Made by a program: the position numbers and the translations under genes
The notes under the pieces: model-generated
Seen by the model: only the letters and a program-made list of their open reading frames with translations
The model's database searches: none
What the model was told of the DNA's origin: nothing
Assembly (NCBI GenBank): GCA_012719255.1
Contig: JAAYAS010000185.1
Coordinates: 1-14,473 of the forward strand
Origin: Microbacteriaceae bacterium
GTDB lineage: Bacteria; Actinomycetota; Actinomycetes; Actinomycetales; Microbacteriaceae
Reading direction: 5' to 3'
DNA: 14,473 bases
In this document: piece after piece, positions 12,724 to 14,473 of the stretch
Layout: every line of letters starts with the position of its first letter
Numbering within the stretch: position 1 is the first letter of the stretch

Positions 12724-14347
12724 TCGCGACGTAGAGGAGCCGCCGCTCCTCGTCGACGAGGGCGGGGTCGTGGAGCGATTGCGCGCTCGGCAGCCGGCCC
12801 TCGACGAGGCCCGCGATGAGCACGCGGTCCCATTCGAGGCCCTTCGCGGTGTGGATGGTCGCGACGGCGACCGCGTCGAGCGTCGGCTCGTGGCCGAGGC
12901 GGGCGCGCAGCTGCAGGTCGGCGGCGAACTCGGCGAGGGTGGTGCCGGGCTCGGCGGCGTCGGCGAGGCGCACGATCGCGTCGAGCGAGCGCCACACCTC
13001 CTGCAGCTCGCCGGACTCGGCCGGCGGCTCGACGGTCCAGCCGCGGTCGCGGAGCACGTCCGACACCGCCTGGAAGAGCGGCTTGCCGGCGTCCTGGCCG
13101 GCGACGACGGCGGCGGCGCAGCCGGCGATCGCGGCGCGCACCTCGGGCCGCTGGAAGAACGGGCCGCCGCCCGAGACGCGGTACGGGATGCCCGCATCCT
13201 GCAGCGCCTGCTCGATCGGCGCGGTCTGCGCGTTCGTGCGCACGAGCACGGCGATCGAGGCGGGCGCCTCGCCGTCGGCGACGGCGGCGGCGATCTCGGC
13301 GGCGATGGCGCGGGCCTCGGCCCGCTCGTCGGGGTGCTCGTCGAGCACGGGCGCGGCGTCGCGGCCGGCGGGGGCGGCGCCGTCGGCGCGCACGAGCACG
13401 ACCGAGTGGTCGATGCGGGCGGCGAGCGCGTTCGCGGCGGCGAGGATCGGCGGGGCCGAGCGGTAGTTCTCGTCGAGCCGCACGGTGCGGGCGTCGGGGA
13501 AGTCGCGGTCGAAGTCGACGAGGTAGCGCGAGGTCGCGCCGGTGAACGAGAAGATCGTCTGCGCCGGGTCGCCGACGACGCACAGCTCGCGGCGGTTGCC
13601 GAGCCAGAGCCGCAGCAGCCGCTGCTGCAGGGGCGAGACATCCTGGTACTCGTCGACGACGAAGAAGCGGTACTGCTCGCGCACCTGCTGGGTGATCCAC
13701 GCCTCGGTCTCGAGCATCCCCGCGGTGGCGAGCAGCGCGTCCTCGAAGTCGAGCACGCGGCGCTCCTCCTTGATGCGCTCGTAGGCGTCGGCGATGCCGA
13801 TCATCGCCTGCGGCTCGAGCCGGGCGGGCGGCGCGAGGAGGCCGTTGTCGAGGTGCGCGGCGAACTCGTCGACGGTGAGCTCGAGCACCTTGCGCCGCTC
13901 GATGAGCTCGGCGGCGTCGCGCACGCCGGCGGGGTCGATGCGCACGCCGACGCGCTCGGCGGCCTCGGCGACGAAGCGCGATTTCGAGCCGATGACGCGG
14001 GGCGCATCGCCGCCGATGACGTGCGGCCAGAAGTACGAGAGCTGCCGCATCGCCGCCGAGTGGAAGGTGCGGGCCTGCACCGTCGGCACCCGCAGCTGCG
14101 CGAGCCGGCCGCGCAGCTCGCCCGCGGCGCGGTTGGTGAAGGTCAGCGCGAGCACCCGGTCGGGGTCGTAGACGCCGGTGCGCACGCCGTAGGCGATGCG
14201 ATGGGTGATGGTGCGGGTCTTGCCGGTGCCGGGGCCGGCGAGGATGCGCACGGGGCCGACGAGCGCGAGCGCGGCCTCGCGCTGTCCGGGGTTGAGGTCG
14301 GCGAGCAGCCGCCCGCCGGGCTCGTCGGCGGCGCCGGCGTCAGTCAA
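12587..14347 (-). CDS. UvrD/PcrA-family superfamily 1 DNA helicase (UvrD2-like)
   Basis: 586 residues, an ATP-dependent 3'-5' helicase of DNA repair. All core motifs are present: Q motif LNPGQREA (18-25), Walker A AGPGTGKT (37-44), Ia LTFTNRAAGEL (68-78), II VDEYQD (231-236), III VGDPAQTIFSFTGA (258-271), IV LDENYRS (291-297), V IHTAKGLEWD (498-507), VI LLYVAITRARREL (537-549). It ends about 35 residues after motif VI, so it lacks the HRDC and C-terminal domains of mycobacterial UvrD2 (about 700 aa). The start is TTG at 14347, with GAGGG 5 nt upstream inside the preceding gene, overlapping nudC by 8 bp. Both the synteny and the length suggest the short UvrD2 form. Its 3' end overlaps the convergent gene by 137 bp. 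Confidence 0.92.
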   Translation of the reverse strand: MTDAGAADEPGGRLLADLNPGQREAALALVGPVRILAGPGTGKTRTITHRIAYGVRTGVYDPDRVLALTFTNRAAGELRGRLAQLRVPTVQARTFHSAAMRQLSYFWPHVIGGDAPRVIGSKSRFVAEAAERVGVRIDPAGVRDAAELIERRKVLELTVDEFAAHLDNGLLAPPARLEPQAMIGIADAYERIKEERRVLDFEDALLATAGMLETEAWITQQVREQYRFFVVDEYQDVSPLQQRLLRLWLGNRRELCVVGDPAQTIFSFTGATSRYLVDFDRDFPDARTVRLDENYRSAPPILAAANALAARIDHSVVLVRADGAAPAGRDAAPVLDEHPDERAEARAIAAEIAAAVADGEAPASIAVLVRTNAQTAPIEQALQDAGIPYRVSGGGPFFQRPEVRAAIAGCAAAVVAGQDAGKPLFQAVSDVLRDRGWTVEPPAESGELQEVWRSLDAIVRLADAAEPGTTLAEFAADLQLRARLGHEPTLDAVAVATIHTAKGLEWDRVLIAGLVEGRLPSAQSLHDPALVDEERRLLYVAITRARRELHLSWAPLPRRDGSTAPVSRFAAELGNRIRRGTAPRTR

Positions 14348-14473
14348 TCCGGCCCTCGAGCCAGTCGTCGATCATCGATCGGGCGATCGAGGCGCGGCCG
14401 GGCAGCAGCTCGGGCCGCTCGCGCAGCTCGTCGCGGGTGAACCAGCGCACCTCGGCGATCTCGGTGCCGTCGG
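14340..14473 (-). CDS. nudC: NAD(+) diphosphatase / NUDIX hydrolase, C-terminal fragment (5' end outside window)
   Basis: Only the last 43 residues are visible: TEIAEVRWFTRDEL, then LLPGRASIARSMIDDWLEGRID and a TGA at 14340-14342. The EIAEVRWF..EL strand-helix and the SIAR.MIDDW terminal helix match the C-terminus of NudC-type NADH/NAD-cap pyrophosphatases. The Nudix box itself lies outside the window. The frame overlaps the TTG start of uvrD by 8 bp, which suggests translational coupling. The position upstream of uvrD2 matches Rv3199c, which supports NudC over other NUDIX proteins. Confidence 0.75.
   Translation of the reverse strand, partial: DGTEIAEVRWFTRDELRERPELLPGRASIARSMIDDWLEGRID

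Noticed and set aside
12698..14440. 580-codon plus-strand frame opposite uvrD
   Set aside because: Antisense of a helicase with all motifs intact; composition is Gly/Arg/Val/Asp-rich with no domain.

Overview
The window reads as chromosomal DNA from a very GC-rich actinobacterium, most likely Microbacteriaceae or a close relative. The evidence is codon use with G or C in nearly every third position, a mycothiol-dependent dehydrogenase gene, a DUF222/HNH protein, and a gene block whose order matches Mycobacterium tuberculosis Rv3193c to Rv3199c. The family assignment is inference; I had no database search.

Left part (1-2260, all genes on the minus strand): the 5' three quarters of S-(hydroxymethyl)mycothiol dehydrogenase; a small CsbD-like stress protein isolated by a 22-bp perfect hairpin; and a two-gene unit of a four-helix membrane protein and a small winged-helix regulator whose frames overlap by 11 nt.

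Middle (2261-4430): two nearly identical initiator tRNA-fMet genes on the minus strand, lying in a 134-bp direct repeat. Each has its own promoter and terminator, and the tetraloop of one terminator is the reverse complement of the other. A DUF222/HNH endonuclease-like gene points the other way and carries three CxC motifs in an insert.

Right part (4430-14473): an MFS transporter (minus), then the conserved block: UPF0182 membrane protein (minus), Lon-like PDZ serine protease of the YlbL type (minus), a DUF2342 zincin-like protein (plus), an orphan protein resembling the TOMM cyclodehydratase/leader-binding family (plus), a UvrD2-like helicase (minus) and the 3' end of NudC (minus). The protease and DUF2342 genes diverge from a 154-bp region. 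The cyclodehydratase-like gene and uvrD converge and overlap by 137 bp. nudC and uvrD overlap by 8 bp and are probably co-translated.

Nothing in the window looks like a classical defence island, prophage, CRISPR array or insertion sequence. The best candidate for an undescribed system is the conserved membrane-protease block (UPF0182, Lon/PDZ, zincin-like, orphan cyclodehydratase-like). It has no agreed function but puts two protease-fold proteins, a large surface membrane protein and a peptide-maturation-like protein side by side.
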